Assembly: GCF_003990355.1 (NCBI RefSeq)
Contig: NZ_CP034670.1
Location: 496,001-560,000, forward strand
Direction of reading: 5' to 3'
DNA length: 64,000 bases
Origin: Eikenella corrodens
GTDB taxonomy: Bacteria; Pseudomonadota; Gammaproteobacteria; Burkholderiales; Neisseriaceae
The notes under the pieces were generated by a model. It was not told the DNA's origin. It ran no database searches and saw nothing but the letters and a program-made list of their open reading frames with translations. The translations under genes and the position numbers were made by a program. This document shows, piece by piece, positions 36,308 to 44,684 of this stretch; position 1 is the stretch's first letter; each line of letters opens with the position of its first letter.

Positions 36308-38374
36308 TTAGCCCACTTTATCCCCAGGCTGTGCGCCGGCATCGACATCGAGCAGCCTCAGTTTGCCCTCGGCGGTGGCGGCAGAGAGGATCATGCCTTC
36401 GGATACGCCGAATTTGGCCATTTTGCGCGGTGCGAAGTTGGCGACGGCGATGACCATGCGCCCGTTCAGCTCGGCGGGGGTGGGATAAGACGCGGCGATG
36501 CCGGAGAAGATGATGCGTTTTTCAAAACCGAAATTGAGGTCGAATTTCAGGAGTTTGGTGCTGCCTTCGACGGCTTCGCAGTTCAATACTTTGGCGACGC
36601 GCATGTCGATTTTCATGAAGTCGTCGAAGCTCGCCTGTTCGGCGACTTTTTCGTATTTGCTGTCTTCAACAGGCGCAGGGGTCGTCTGAATGCTTTGTTT
36701 GTTGGCTTCGATTAAATCGTCCACTTGTTTTTGCTCCACTCGTTGCATTAAATGTTCGTATTTGTTGATGGCGTGTTCGCCCAAGGTTTCGCGCGTGTTC
36801 GCCCAGGTAATCGCGTCCAGATTGAGGAAACGCGCGGCGTTGGCGGCGGTTTGCGGCAACACGGGGGCGAGGTAGGCGGTCAGCATGGTGAAGGCGTTGA
36901 TGAGTTCGCTGCATACTTCGTGCAGGCGTTCGTCTTGGCCTTCCTGTTTGGCGAGCTCCCACGGTTTGTTGGCATCGACGTATTCGTTCACGGCATCCGC
37001 CAATGCCATGATGTCGCGCAGGGCGCGGGCGTATTCGCGGTTTTCGTATTGTTCGGCAATGTTGTCGCTTTCGGCGGCGAGTTTTTGCAATAACAGGCTA
37101 CCTGAAACGTCTTTCAGACGGCCTTCAAAGCGTTTGGCCAGAAAGCCTGATGCGCGGGCGGCGATATTGACATATTTGCCGACGAGGTCGCTGTTGACGC
37201 GGCTGATAAAGTCTTGCAGGTTCAAATCGATGTCTTCGATTTTGCTGTTGAGTTTGGCAGCGATGTAGTAACGCATCCACTCGGGGTTCAGGCCTTGTTC
37301 CAGATAGGATTTGGCGGTGATGAAGGTGCCGCGCGATTTGGACATTTTTTGTCCGTCCACGGTCAGGAAGCCGTGTGCGTACACGCCGGTCGGGGCGCGG
37401 TGGCCGGAGAAATGCAGCATGGCGGGCCAGAACAGGGCGTGGAAATAGAGGATGTCTTTGCCGATGAAGTGGTACATCTCGGTTTGGCTGTCGGCTTTGA
37501 AGTATTCGTCGAAATCGATGCCGATGCGGTCGCACAGGTTTTTAAACGACGCCATGTAGCCGACGGGCGCGTCCAGCCAGACGTAGAAGTATTTGCCCGG
37601 CGCGTCGGGGATTTCGAAACCGAAATACGGCGCGTCGCGGGAGATGTCCCAGTCGGACAGGGTGGTTTCTTCGCCTTCGCCCAACCATTCTTTCATTTTG
37701 TTGAGGGCTTCGGCTTGCAGATGGGGCTTGCCGTCGTGCGGGTTGTGGCCGGAAGTCCATTCTTTCAGGTAGCCCGCGCATTCGCCCAGTTTGAAGAAGA
37801 AGTGTTCGGATTCGCGCAATTCGGGTTTGGCACCGGAAACGGCGGAATACGGGTTGATCAGTTCGGTCGGGGAATAGGTCGTGCCGCAGACTTCGCAGTT
37901 GTCGCCGTATTGGTCTTGGGCGTGGCATTTGGGGCATTCGCCTTTGACGAAGCGGTCGGGCAGGAACATTTGTTTTTCGGGGTCGAAAAGCTGCTCGATG
38001 ACGCGGCTTTCGATTTTGCCGTTGGCTTTCAGCGCGCGGTAAATGTCTTGGGAAAACTGTTTGTTTTCAGGGGAATGGGTGCTGTAATAATTGCTGTAGC
38101 CGATGTGGAAGCCGGTGAAGTCGGCGAGATGCTCTTCGCGCACTTTGGCAATCATGTCTTCGGGCGCGATGCCTTGTTTTTGCGCGGCAAGCATCACGGG
38201 CGTGCCGTGGGTATCGTCGGCGCAGCAGTAGTGGCACTCGTGGCCGCGCAGTTTTTGAAAGCGCACCCAAACGTCGGTTTGGATGTGTTCGACCATGTGG
38301 CCGAGGTGGATGCTGCCGTTGGCATAGGGCAGGGCGGAGGTAACGAGGATTTTGCGTTGCGGTGATTTGGTCAT
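36308..38374 (-). CDS. metG: methionine--tRNA ligase
   Basis: A 688-residue class I synthetase. The HIGH motif is HLGH at residues 23-26, the zinc knuckle is in CPKCHAQDQYGDNCEVCG, KMSKS is in DGQKMSKSRG, and the C-terminal 110 residues are the tRNA-binding EMAP-like domain (FDDFMKIDMRVAKVLNCEAV). The start at 38374 gives the family N-terminus. Near 37095-37130 the gene holds both the local DUS and, 7 bp away, the Neisseria-type AGGCCGTCTGAA, which suggests partial transfer from Neisseria. Confidence 0.95.
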   Translation of the reverse strand: MTKSPQRKILVTSALPYANGSIHLGHMVEHIQTDVWVRFQKLRGHECHYCCADDTHGTPVMLAAQKQGIAPEDMIAKVREEHLADFTGFHIGYSNYYSTHSPENKQFSQDIYRALKANGKIESRVIEQLFDPEKQMFLPDRFVKGECPKCHAQDQYGDNCEVCGTTYSPTELINPYSAVSGAKPELRESEHFFFKLGECAGYLKEWTSGHNPHDGKPHLQAEALNKMKEWLGEGEETTLSDWDISRDAPYFGFEIPDAPGKYFYVWLDAPVGYMASFKNLCDRIGIDFDEYFKADSQTEMYHFIGKDILYFHALFWPAMLHFSGHRAPTGVYAHGFLTVDGQKMSKSRGTFITAKSYLEQGLNPEWMRYYIAAKLNSKIEDIDLNLQDFISRVNSDLVGKYVNIAARASGFLAKRFEGRLKDVSGSLLLQKLAAESDNIAEQYENREYARALRDIMALADAVNEYVDANKPWELAKQEGQDERLHEVCSELINAFTMLTAYLAPVLPQTAANAARFLNLDAITWANTRETLGEHAINKYEHLMQRVEQKQVDDLIEANKQSIQTTPAPVEDSKYEKVAEQASFDDFMKIDMRVAKVLNCEAVEGSTKLLKFDLNFGFEKRIIFSGIAASYPTPAELNGRMVIAVANFAPRKMAKFGVSEGMILSAATAEGKLRLLDVDAGAQPGDKVG

Positions 38375-38409
38375 GATTCGCGGTTTGTTGGAAAGATGGA
38401 AATGGGCGG

Positions 38410-38514
38410 TATAGCGGATTAACAAAAATCAGGACAAGGCGGCGAGCCGCAGACAGTACAAATGGTACGGCAAGGCGAGGCAACGCCGTACTGGTTTAAA
38501 GTTAATCCGCTATA
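38410..38514. repeat. CREE, short form, Neisseria-like core
   Basis: A 105-bp Correia element 35 bp before metG. Its core (ACAAATGGTACGG, AGGCAACGCCGTACTGG) is closer to Neisseria Correia elements than the CACACGTTACGG cores of most copies here. Its end may carry a promoter for metG. Confidence 0.86.
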
Positions 38515-38547
38515 TTATGCCACAAAGGGCCTGCGCTTAGCAGACGC

Positions 38548-38580
38548 AAAGGCTACCTGAAAGGGTTTCAGGTAGCCTTT
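38548..38580. terminator. DUS-pair hairpin
   Basis: AAAGGCTACCTGAAA and its inverted copy are separated by GGG. It lies 83 bp beyond the end of the cinA-type gene. Confidence 0.5.
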
Positions 38581-38663
38581 GGATGGCAGAAGGGTTAGCT
38601 GAAATTGAGCTTTGCGGAAACCTGCGAGCCAGCTTCGGCAGCCTTTCGGAATTTAATCTAACC

Positions 38664-39137
38664 CTATCGCTCCAAATACTTTTTCATCAGCATCAGGGCA
38701 AAGCGCACGGCTTGGGTGCGGATGGCTTCGCGGTCGCCTTCGAAGTGCTGCTCTTTGGCCCAGATGCGCTGTTTGGTGGCGAGGCTGAACCAAACCGTGC
38801 CCACGGGTTTGTCTTCGCTGCCGCCGTCGGGGCCGGCGATGCCGGAAATGCTGATGGCGTAGTCGGCCTTGGTGGCGATGAGTGCGCCCAGCGCCATTTC
38901 GCGCACGGTTTCCTCGCTCACCGCGCCGTAGTGGCTGAGGGTGGTGGCGTTTACGTTGAGAAGCTGCTGTTTGGCGTGGTTGCTGTAGGTGACGAAGCCG
39001 GTTTCAAACCAGGCGGAACTGCCGGGCAGGCGGGTGAGCGCGGCGGCGAGCAGGCCGCCGGTGCAGGATTCGGCGCAGGTGATGGTTTCGTCGCGTTGGG
39101 CGAGTTGTTGGGTAACTTCTTGCAGCAGGGTATCCAT
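38664..39137 (-). CDS. pncC: CinA-type nicotinamide-nucleotide amidohydrolase
   Basis: A 157-residue enzyme of the CinA C-terminal family, which deamidates NMN to nicotinate mononucleotide in pyridine nucleotide recycling. CAESCTGGLLAAALTRLPGSSAWF, TYSNHAKQQLL and ISGIAGPDGGS are its motifs. The ATG at 39137 fits the family N-terminus; another at 39170 lies 3 bp after the nudB stop and would suggest tight coupling. Neither has a clear ribosome site. Confidence 0.88.
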   Translation of the reverse strand: MDTLLQEVTQQLAQRDETITCAESCTGGLLAAALTRLPGSSAWFETGFVTYSNHAKQQLLNVNATTLSHYGAVSEETVREMALGALIATKADYAISISGIAGPDGGSEDKPVGTVWFSLATKQRIWAKEQHFEGDREAIRTQAVRFALMLMKKYLER

Positions 39138-39173
39138 GACAGGCTCGTTTGTGGGAATGGCCGCCATCATCTA

Positions 39174-39659
39174 TCAAAGCGGTGGGGCAGTCAATTTTTC
39201 AGGTAGCCTGCCTTCGGTTTCGGCGGCCAGACGCAACAATGCTTCGCGGTTGGAGGGGGAAAAGGCGAGACGGGCGGCTTCGGCCAGCGGCAGCCAGCGG
39301 TGGGCGCGGTGTTCGCGCGCGGAAAGGCGCACGGGGCTGGCGGCAGGGATGCGGGCGGAGAAGACGTGTTCGGTGTTGCGGGTAACGCCGGGGGCGTAGC
39401 GGTGGCGCCAGTGTTCGTAGATTTCGTATTCGTTTTGCGTGTGCCAGTCTTTGAGATCTTCCGGCGCGAGCAGGATGCCGGTTTCTTCGGCCACTTCGCG
39501 CAGGGCGGTGGCAAACGGGGTTTCGCCTTCTTCCAGGCTGCCGGTTACGGATTGCCAAAAGCCGGGCGGGGACACGCGCTCGAGCATCAGGGCGCGGCCT
39601 TGCCCGTCGTGCAGCACCACGAGCACGGATTCGGGGCGTTTGTAGGCGGGGCGGTTCAT
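39174..39659 (-). CDS. nudB: dihydroneopterin triphosphate pyrophosphatase
   Basis: A 161-residue Nudix hydrolase, NudB type, acting early in folate synthesis. The Nudix box is GSLEEGETPFATALREVAEETGI, in the order G-x5-E-x7-REVxEExGI. The ending EGRLPEKL is encoded by a DUS. It lies directly upstream of pncC in the same direction. Confidence 0.88.
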   Translation of the reverse strand: MNRPAYKRPESVLVVLHDGQGRALMLERVSPPGFWQSVTGSLEEGETPFATALREVAEETGILLAPEDLKDWHTQNEYEIYEHWRHRYAPGVTRNTEHVFSARIPAASPVRLSAREHRAHRWLPLAEAARLAFSPSNREALLRLAAETEGRLPEKLTAPPL

Positions 39660-39699
39660 GGGCGGGCTTTCTTTGCGAAGGGGTTTAAAAGGAATGTGC

Positions 39700-39738
39700 G
39701 GTGGCGCCGGTTCGCCTTGCTGTACTGATTTAAATTTA
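39700..39738. repeat. CREE relic, left part
   Basis: GGTTCGCCTTGCTGTACTGATTTAAATTTA resembles the end of a Correia element; the other part, AAATTTAATTCACTATA, follows IS1016 at 40485-40501. The left limit is uncertain because the relic is decayed. Confidence 0.55.
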
Positions 39739-40484
39739 GGGGCTTAGGAAGCAAAATCACAAAATATAGTGATAAGCTTCTGAAATGGATTTAAAAAACA
39801 AGTACCAAAAGTGCAGTAAAATTACCGAGGCCAAATTCCGTCAGATCCTGCGGCTTTTCGCCTTAGATTTGACCGCTTCCGATACCGCCAAACTGACCGG
39901 AATCAGTGTCAGAAGCGTCAACAGCCTGTACCTGAAATTGCGCCGGCGTTTGGCTGACGAATGCGGGAGGCAGGCACCTTTATACGGCATTGTAGAATTG
40001 GACGAATCCTATTTTGGTGCCAAACGTATCAGGGGCAAACGCGGGCGCGGTGCGGGTGGGAAAACTATCGTTTTCGGCATTTTGAAACGTGGGGACAAGG
40101 TTTATACCGAGATTGTTCCCGATGCTTCCAAAGCGACGCTGCAAAAGGTCATTAGAGGTCGTGTCGGTATCGAGAGCGTCATCAATACCGACGGTTGGCG
40201 CGGTTATCAGGGATTGGTTGACATGGGTTTTGCCAAACATTTCAGGGTACATCATGGTGACAATGAGTTTGTCCGCGGTACGCGGCATATTAACGATATT
40301 GAATCTTTTTGGAGCTACGCCAAGCATCGCTTGGTGCAATTTAACGGGGTGCCGAAGCATACCTTTTACCTGCATTTAAAAGAAACCGAGTTCCGCTTCA
40401 ACCACCGGCATGATGATCTGTATAAAGTGCTATTGAAAATGTTGCGGGAAAACCCTTTAAAATGAATTTTGCTTCCTAAGCCCC
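39739..40484 (+). mobile_element. IS1016-like element
   Basis: A 746-bp insertion sequence with ends GGGGCTTAGGAAGCAAAAT and ATTTTGCTTCCTAAGCCCC (inverted, perfect over 19 bp). The flanks both carry AAATTTA, a likely target duplication. It sits inside a CREE relic. Confidence 0.9.
39785..40465 (+). CDS. IS1016-type transposase (IS1595 family)
   Basis: A 226-residue transposase, full length. It has an N-terminal helix-turn-helix region (ASDTAKLTGISVRSVNSLYLKLR) and the ISXO2-like DDE domain: VELDESYFGAKR, VINTDGWRGYQGL, and HINDIESFWSYAKHRL with the last acidic residue. No stop or frameshift is visible, so it may be active. Confidence 0.93.
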   Translation: MDLKNKYQKCSKITEAKFRQILRLFALDLTASDTAKLTGISVRSVNSLYLKLRRRLADECGRQAPLYGIVELDESYFGAKRIRGKRGRGAGGKTIVFGILKRGDKVYTEIVPDASKATLQKVIRGRVGIESVINTDGWRGYQGLVDMGFAKHFRVHHGDNEFVRGTRHINDIESFWSYAKHRLVQFNGVPKHTFYLHLKETEFRFNHRHDDLYKVLLKMLRENPLK

Positions 40485-40526
40485 AAATTTAATTCACTAT
40501 ACTTTGGCCTCAAATGTGCAAGCCGT

Positions 40527-41216
40527 TCAATCCCCTGGCTGGATAAAGCGCCATTGCCCCGGCAGCAAATCCCCACATTCCCAATCGCCGAAGCGTAGGC
40601 GGTGCAGGGCTTCCACTCGATTGCCGGCGGCGGCCACCATGCGTTTTACCTGGTGGTATTTGCCCTGGGTGAGGGTGAGCAGCAGGCTGTGCGGGTTTTC
40701 CAATTCGGCCGCGGCGGCGGATACGGTTTCGTTGTCGTCGTGCAGCAGCACGCCTTGGCGCAAGGCGGCACACAGGCTTTCGTCGGCCGGGTGCTTGAGC
40801 GTGGCGCGGTAGAGTTTGGCCACATGGTGTTTGGGCGAGGTTTGGCGGTGGTTGAACGCGCCGTCGTTGGTGATGAGCAGCACGCCGGTGGTGTCGGCAT
40901 CGAGCCGCCCGACGGCTTGCGGCTCGGTGGCGCGGATGTGGTCGGGCAGCAGGGAAAACACGCTGGGGTAGTCGCGCGGGTTGTGCGAAGTTTCGTAGCC
41001 GGCGGGCTTGTGCAGCAGGATGTAGTAGTGCGGCAGGGGAATGACGGCAATCTCTTCGCCGTCGATGGCAAGGCGCTGCACTTGGGCGGGCTCGATTTCG
41101 GCATCGGGCCGTTCGGCGGTTTCGCCGTTGATTTCAATGCGGCCTTGTTCGATGAGTCGGCGGCATTGCTTGCGGCTGCCGATGCCTTGGGCTTGCAGGT
41201 ATTTGGTCAGTTGCAT
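40527..41216 (-). CDS. rsuA: 16S rRNA pseudouridine(516) synthase
   Basis: A 229-residue enzyme. An N-terminal S4-like RNA-binding domain (LTKYLQAQGIGSRKQCRRLIEQG) precedes the catalytic domain, in which Asp of VGRLDADTTGVLLITNDG is the catalytic residue. LTLTQGKYHQVKRMVAAAG is the usual C-terminal motif. RsuA modifies U516 of 16S rRNA. Confidence 0.9.
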   Translation of the reverse strand: MQLTKYLQAQGIGSRKQCRRLIEQGRIEINGETAERPDAEIEPAQVQRLAIDGEEIAVIPLPHYYILLHKPAGYETSHNPRDYPSVFSLLPDHIRATEPQAVGRLDADTTGVLLITNDGAFNHRQTSPKHHVAKLYRATLKHPADESLCAALRQGVLLHDDNETVSAAAAELENPHSLLLTLTQGKYHQVKRMVAAAGNRVEALHRLRFGDWECGDLLPGQWRFIQPGD

Positions 41217-41325
41217 GGCGGGCGGATAATGGGATGGGGGTGGGGATTATAGCAGGCAGCCCGGGGCTACCTGAAAACCGCGTGTATGGCTTGCTTCGCG
41301 CACGGCCTGCCCGTGCGGCTGATGT

Positions 41326-41429
41326 TATAGTGAATTAACAAAAACCGGTACAGCGTTGTCTCGCCTTGCCGTAAAGTGTGTACTGTCTGCGGCTCGCCGC
41401 CTTGTCCTGATTTTTGTTAATCCACTATA
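41326..41429. repeat. CREE, short form
   Basis: A 104-bp Correia element, common subtype (GTAAAGTGTGTAC), between rsuA and the OmpA-family gene. A DUS pair (41435-41477) follows directly. Confidence 0.87.
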
Positions 41430-41543
41430 TATGCAAAAGGCTACCTGAAAACGGTCAACCGTGTTTCAGGTAGCCTTGATGCGGACGGATAATATAATGA
41501 ATAATGTGACCATGCTTGTTTGAAGTTTATCCGCCGTTTAAAG

Positions 41544-41576
41544 AAAAGCACGCCGATTGGCTTCCGGCGTGCTTTT
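41544..41576 (-). terminator. intrinsic terminator of the OmpA-family gene
   Basis: AAAAGCACGCCG pairs with CGGCGTGCTTTT around a 9-nt loop, with T-runs on both sides, 20 bp after the stop codon at 41596. Confidence 0.85.
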
Positions 41577-41595
41577 GTCCGTCTGATCTATGTGC

Positions 41596-42261
41596 TTACT
41601 GCTGCTGGCCTGCCTGGGTGGTGGGGTTGATCAGGATTTCCACACGGCGGTTTTGTGCGCGGCCGCTTTCGGTGGAGTTGTCGGCCACCGGCGAGCGTGA
41701 GCCGTAGCCCACGGTGCTGATGCGGCTGGCAGCCACACCGCGGCCGGTGAGATAACCGGCAACGGAGCGGGCGCGGTTTTCAGACAAGGGGTTGTTGATG
41801 CGGTCGTTGCCGGTGTTGTCGGTGTGTCCGGCCACGGTGATGGTGGTTTCCGGATACTGCGTCAGCACATTGGCCACGGTGTTGAGCGAATTGACTGCGT
41901 CCGGGCTCAGGCTGGCGCTGTTGGTGGCGAAGGTAACGCCGCTGGGCATGGTCAGCTTGATTTGGTCGCCTTTGCGTTCCACTTCCACCGGCGTGTTGGC
42001 CAGCTCTTGGCGCAGACGGCGCTCTTGAAGGTCCATATAGCCGCCTACGCCTGCGCCCACCACGCCGCAGCCCAATGCCGCATTGCGCGCGCCTTTACTG
42101 CCGTGCGTGATGGCACCGATGGCGCCGCAGGCCGCCGCGCCGCCGAGGCCGTAGAGCGCGGTTTTGGAAATGGTTTGCTGACCGGTAACCGGGTCGGTAA
42201 CGCAGCCGTTCAGGGCAAAGGTGGCGGCTAGGGTTAATACAGTCAGACGTTTCATCATCAT
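41596..42261 (-). CDS. OmpA-family lipoprotein with glycine zipper
   Basis: A 221-residue outer-membrane lipoprotein. MKRLTVLTLAATFALNGC gives a lipobox (LNGC). A glycine-rich segment (LYGLGGAAACGAIGAITHGSKGARNAALGCGVVGAGVGGY) may insert in a membrane. The C-terminal OmpA domain (residues about 110-215) binds peptidoglycan: TVAGHTDNTGNDRINNPLSENRARSVAGYL and GYGSRSPVADN. It has AAGGATATC before a run of three ATGs. It resembles YiaD-type proteins. Confidence 0.9.
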   Translation of the reverse strand: MMMKRLTVLTLAATFALNGCVTDPVTGQQTISKTALYGLGGAAACGAIGAITHGSKGARNAALGCGVVGAGVGGYMDLQERRLRQELANTPVEVERKGDQIKLTMPSGVTFATNSASLSPDAVNSLNTVANVLTQYPETTITVAGHTDNTGNDRINNPLSENRARSVAGYLTGRGVAASRISTVGYGSRSPVADNSTESGRAQNRRVEILINPTTQAGQQQ

Positions 42262-42620
42262 TGATATCCTTTTTTGGGAGAGTTTGGTGAAAACAACAAG
42301 TTAATATAAAACACGCTGCCTACAGCAGGCACTATAGGCGAGCTGCCGCACAAACAAAAGCCGCCGCTGCAACATTTACCGTTTTCAAAACTTTCCAAAT
42401 GTTTGTTTACATTTGCCCGCCAGGTGGCTGCAAACAAGGCTTTCGGCTACAATGCCCTTCCCAACAACCTGATGGGCTACCTGAAAACAGGCCGCGCCTA
42501 TCCTACTTCTTTCTGCCCGCGCTCGCCTTGACAGCAAATAATTTTCAGCGGCGCAGAAACTTCGCTGCGGCCGCATTTTCAGGTAGCCTCCAATCTTTAA
42601 CCAACCACTTCCATTGCACT
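42262..42620. other. divergent promoter region
   Basis: The gap between the OmpA-family gene and cysS must hold both promoters. TACAAT at 42448-42453 is a possible -10 for cysS, without a good -35. DUS copies are near 42475 and 42579. No gene was seen. Confidence 0.4.
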
Positions 42621-44063
42621 ATGCCAACTATCTACAACACCCTCACCCGCCAAAAAGAGCCCTTCGCCCCCATCGATCCCGAAAACGTGCGCATGTACGT
42701 TTGCGGCATGACCGTATACGACTACTGCCACTTAGGCCACGCCCGCGTGATGGTGGTGTTCGACATGATTGCCCGCTGGCTGCGCGAATGCGGCTATCCG
42801 CTCACTTATGTGCGCAACATCACCGACATCGACGACAAAATCATCGCCCGCGCGGCCGAAAACGGCGAAACCATCGGCGAGCTCACCGCCCGCTTTATCC
42901 AAGCCATGCACGAAGATGCCGATGCCTTGGGCGTGTTGCGCCCCGACGTTGAGCCGAAGGCCACGGAAAACATTCCGCAGATGATTGCCATGATTGAAGC
43001 CCTGATTCGCAACGGCAAAGCCTATCCCGCCGCCAACGGCGACGTTTATTACGCCGTGCGCGAGTTTGCTGCTTACGGCCAATTATCCGGCAAATCGCTG
43101 GACGACCTGCGCGCCGGCGAGCGCGTGGAAGTGGACGGTTTCAAACGCGACCCGCTCGATTTCGTGCTGTGGAAAGCCGCCAAAGCAGGCGAGCCGGCCT
43201 GGGAAAGCCCGTGGGGCAACGGCCGCCCGGGCTGGCACATCGAATGCTCCGCCATGAGCGACAACCTGTTCGGCGACACCTTCGACATCCACGGCGGCGG
43301 CGCGGATTTGCAGTTCCCGCACCATGAAAACGAAATCGCCCAAAGCGTTGGCGCCAGCGGCCATGTTTGCGGACACGAACACGCGCACACCCACCACGGC
43401 CAAAGCATCGCCAGCCACGTTAAATACTGGCTGCACAACGGCTTTATCCGCGTGGACGGCGAAAAAATGTCCAAATCCCTGGGCAACTTCTTCACCATCC
43501 GCGACGTGCTGAAGCAATACGATCCCGAAGTCGTGCGCTTCTTCATCCTGCGCGCCCACTACCGCAGCCCGCTGAATTATTCGGATGCGCACCTCGACGA
43601 TGCCAAAAACGCCCTCACCCGCCTCTACAACACCCTGGCCAACGTGCCGCCCGCAGCCGAGTTTGGTTCAGCCGAAACTCTTCAGGCAGCCTCCGAAACC
43701 AACGACTACACTCGCCGCTTCTTCGCCGCCATGAACGACGATTTCGACACCGTGCAGGCCGTGGCCGTATTGTTCGAGCTGGCCGGCGAAGCCAACAAAA
43801 CCCGGTCTGCCGAGCTTGCCGGCTGCCTCAAAGCCCTTGCCGGCACCATCGGGCTGCTGCAACGCAACCCCACCGAATTCCTGCAAGGCGGCGCACCCGC
43901 AAACGGTTTGAGCAGCGAAGAAATCGAAGCCCTCATCGCCCGGCGCAAACAAGCCCGCGCCGACAAAAACTGGGCCGAATCCGACCGCATCCGCGACCTG
44001 CTCGCCGAGCAAGGCATCACCCTGCGCGACGGCGCGGACGGCACCAGCTGGACACGCGGCTGA
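42621..44063 (+). CDS. cysS: cysteine--tRNA ligase
   Basis: A 480-residue class I synthetase. It has VCGMTVYDYCHLGHARVMVVFD (zinc Cys and HIGH), the zinc-site residues in WHIECSAM and HHENEIAQS, and KMSKS in DGEKMSKSLGNFF. The start at 42621 gives the normal N-terminus. One DUS in the gene (about 43683) is the AGGCTGCCTGAA variant. It is the host gene left of the prophage. Confidence 0.95.
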   Translation: MPTIYNTLTRQKEPFAPIDPENVRMYVCGMTVYDYCHLGHARVMVVFDMIARWLRECGYPLTYVRNITDIDDKIIARAAENGETIGELTARFIQAMHEDADALGVLRPDVEPKATENIPQMIAMIEALIRNGKAYPAANGDVYYAVREFAAYGQLSGKSLDDLRAGERVEVDGFKRDPLDFVLWKAAKAGEPAWESPWGNGRPGWHIECSAMSDNLFGDTFDIHGGGADLQFPHHENEIAQSVGASGHVCGHEHAHTHHGQSIASHVKYWLHNGFIRVDGEKMSKSLGNFFTIRDVLKQYDPEVVRFFILRAHYRSPLNYSDAHLDDAKNALTRLYNTLANVPPAAEFGSAETLQAASETNDYTRRFFAAMNDDFDTVQAVAVLFELAGEANKTRSAELAGCLKALAGTIGLLQRNPTEFLQGGAPANGLSSEEIEALIARRKQARADKNWAESDRIRDLLAEQGITLRDGADGTSWTRG

Positions 44064-44110
44064 TAAGTTGGAGTTGGCTGTGAGCCAACCACGCTGTTGA
44101 TTCCCGCAAC

Positions 44111-44143
44111 AAAGGCTACCTGAAATTTCAGGTAGCCTTTTTT
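44111..44143 (+). terminator. DUS-pair terminator after cysS
   Basis: AAAGGCTACCTGAAA meets its inverted copy with no loop and is followed by six T. Two further DUS copies follow at about 44142 and 44192. Confidence 0.75.
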
Positions 44144-44236
44144 CAGGTAGCCTTTAGCGGGTATCGGATTGGAGAATCCAACCTACGGTTTTTCAGGTAG
44201 CCCTTATATATTTCGCGCCGTCGGGGGCTAGTCCTG

Positions 44237-44247
44237 ACGGTATCTTT
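44237..44247 (+). repeat. proposed attL core
   Basis: ACGGTATCTTT, followed by GCC. It equals the sequence at 53589-53599 and the one in the recombinase leader at 52492-52502. It lies between a GCTAGTCC (44227-44234) and its complement GGACTAGC (44278-44285), so the true junction could lie slightly further left. Confidence 0.6.
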
Positions 44248-44283
44248 GCCAGACAGGCATTATCCACATCATAAGGCTGGACT

Positions 44284-44321
44284 AGCTCTCTTTGATCAAG
44301 CTAACTCAAAGGAGCTTTTTT
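44284..44321 (+). promoter_or_regulatory. hairpin that hides the first phage ribosome site
   Basis: AGCTC-T-CTTTGA (44284-44295) pairs with TCAAAGGAGCT (44306-44316) with one bulged T, then comes TTTTTT and the ATG at 44322. The right arm contains the AAGGAG ribosome site. The structure looks both like an intrinsic terminator and like a block on translation of the first phage gene. Confidence 0.6.
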
Positions 44322-44612
44322 ATGTCTTATCAATTACCTACCTATCCAAACATTACCGCCTATCTAGGCCAGCAGCCAGGCGATCTCTTTTGCGAGCTCG
44401 CCATCAAACTGAACATCGAATCGGATCGCAGCTTCATCCTCTTTGAACACATAATCGAATCAGATCACCTTTCAGCCGACAGCGTGCGCCGGTTACTCGA
44501 TACCTACGTCAGATTCGTTATTGACGCCATCGAATTACAAATTCCCTTTTTCCGCAACGTATCAGAAACCGAGTTCGAGCAAGTTGTTCCCGGATTCGAA
44601 ATGGTGGCGTAA
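44322..44612 (+). CDS. unknown phage protein, 96 aa
   Basis: The first gene of the prophage, with AAAGGAG before the ATG. The protein (MSYQLPTYPNITAYLGQQPG and on) is acidic and soluble, with no membrane segment or motif that I recognise. Its place before rep suggests a role in replication or its control. Confidence 0.75.
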   Translation: MSYQLPTYPNITAYLGQQPGDLFCELAIKLNIESDRSFILFEHIIESDHLSADSVRRLLDTYVRFVIDAIELQIPFFRNVSETEFEQVVPGFEMVA

Positions 44613-44684
44613 ATGGCTAAGAAGCATAAAAACGCGTACCGGATTACTCCGAAATTCGTCATGCCGAAGAAGCGGCGAAGATGA
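44613..44684 (+). CDS. 23-aa basic peptide upstream of rep
   Basis: A very short frame starting right after the stop of the 96-aa gene (TAAATGG) and ending at TGA, which overlaps the rep start as ATGA. The peptide, MAKKHKNAYRITPKF and then VMPKKRRR, is strongly basic. The tight overlaps on both sides suggest a translated link in the chain that couples rep to the upstream gene. Confidence 0.5.
   Translation: MAKKHKNAYRITPKFVMPKKRRR

Noticed and set aside
44090..44120. dRS3 repeat (ATTCCC-N8-GGGAAT), the Nf phage target in Neisseria
   Set aside because: ATTCCC is present but the second half is not.
44064..44237. XerCD dif-type attachment site for the prophage
   Set aside because: No 28-bp dif-like sequence at either end; the phage also carries its own recombinase.
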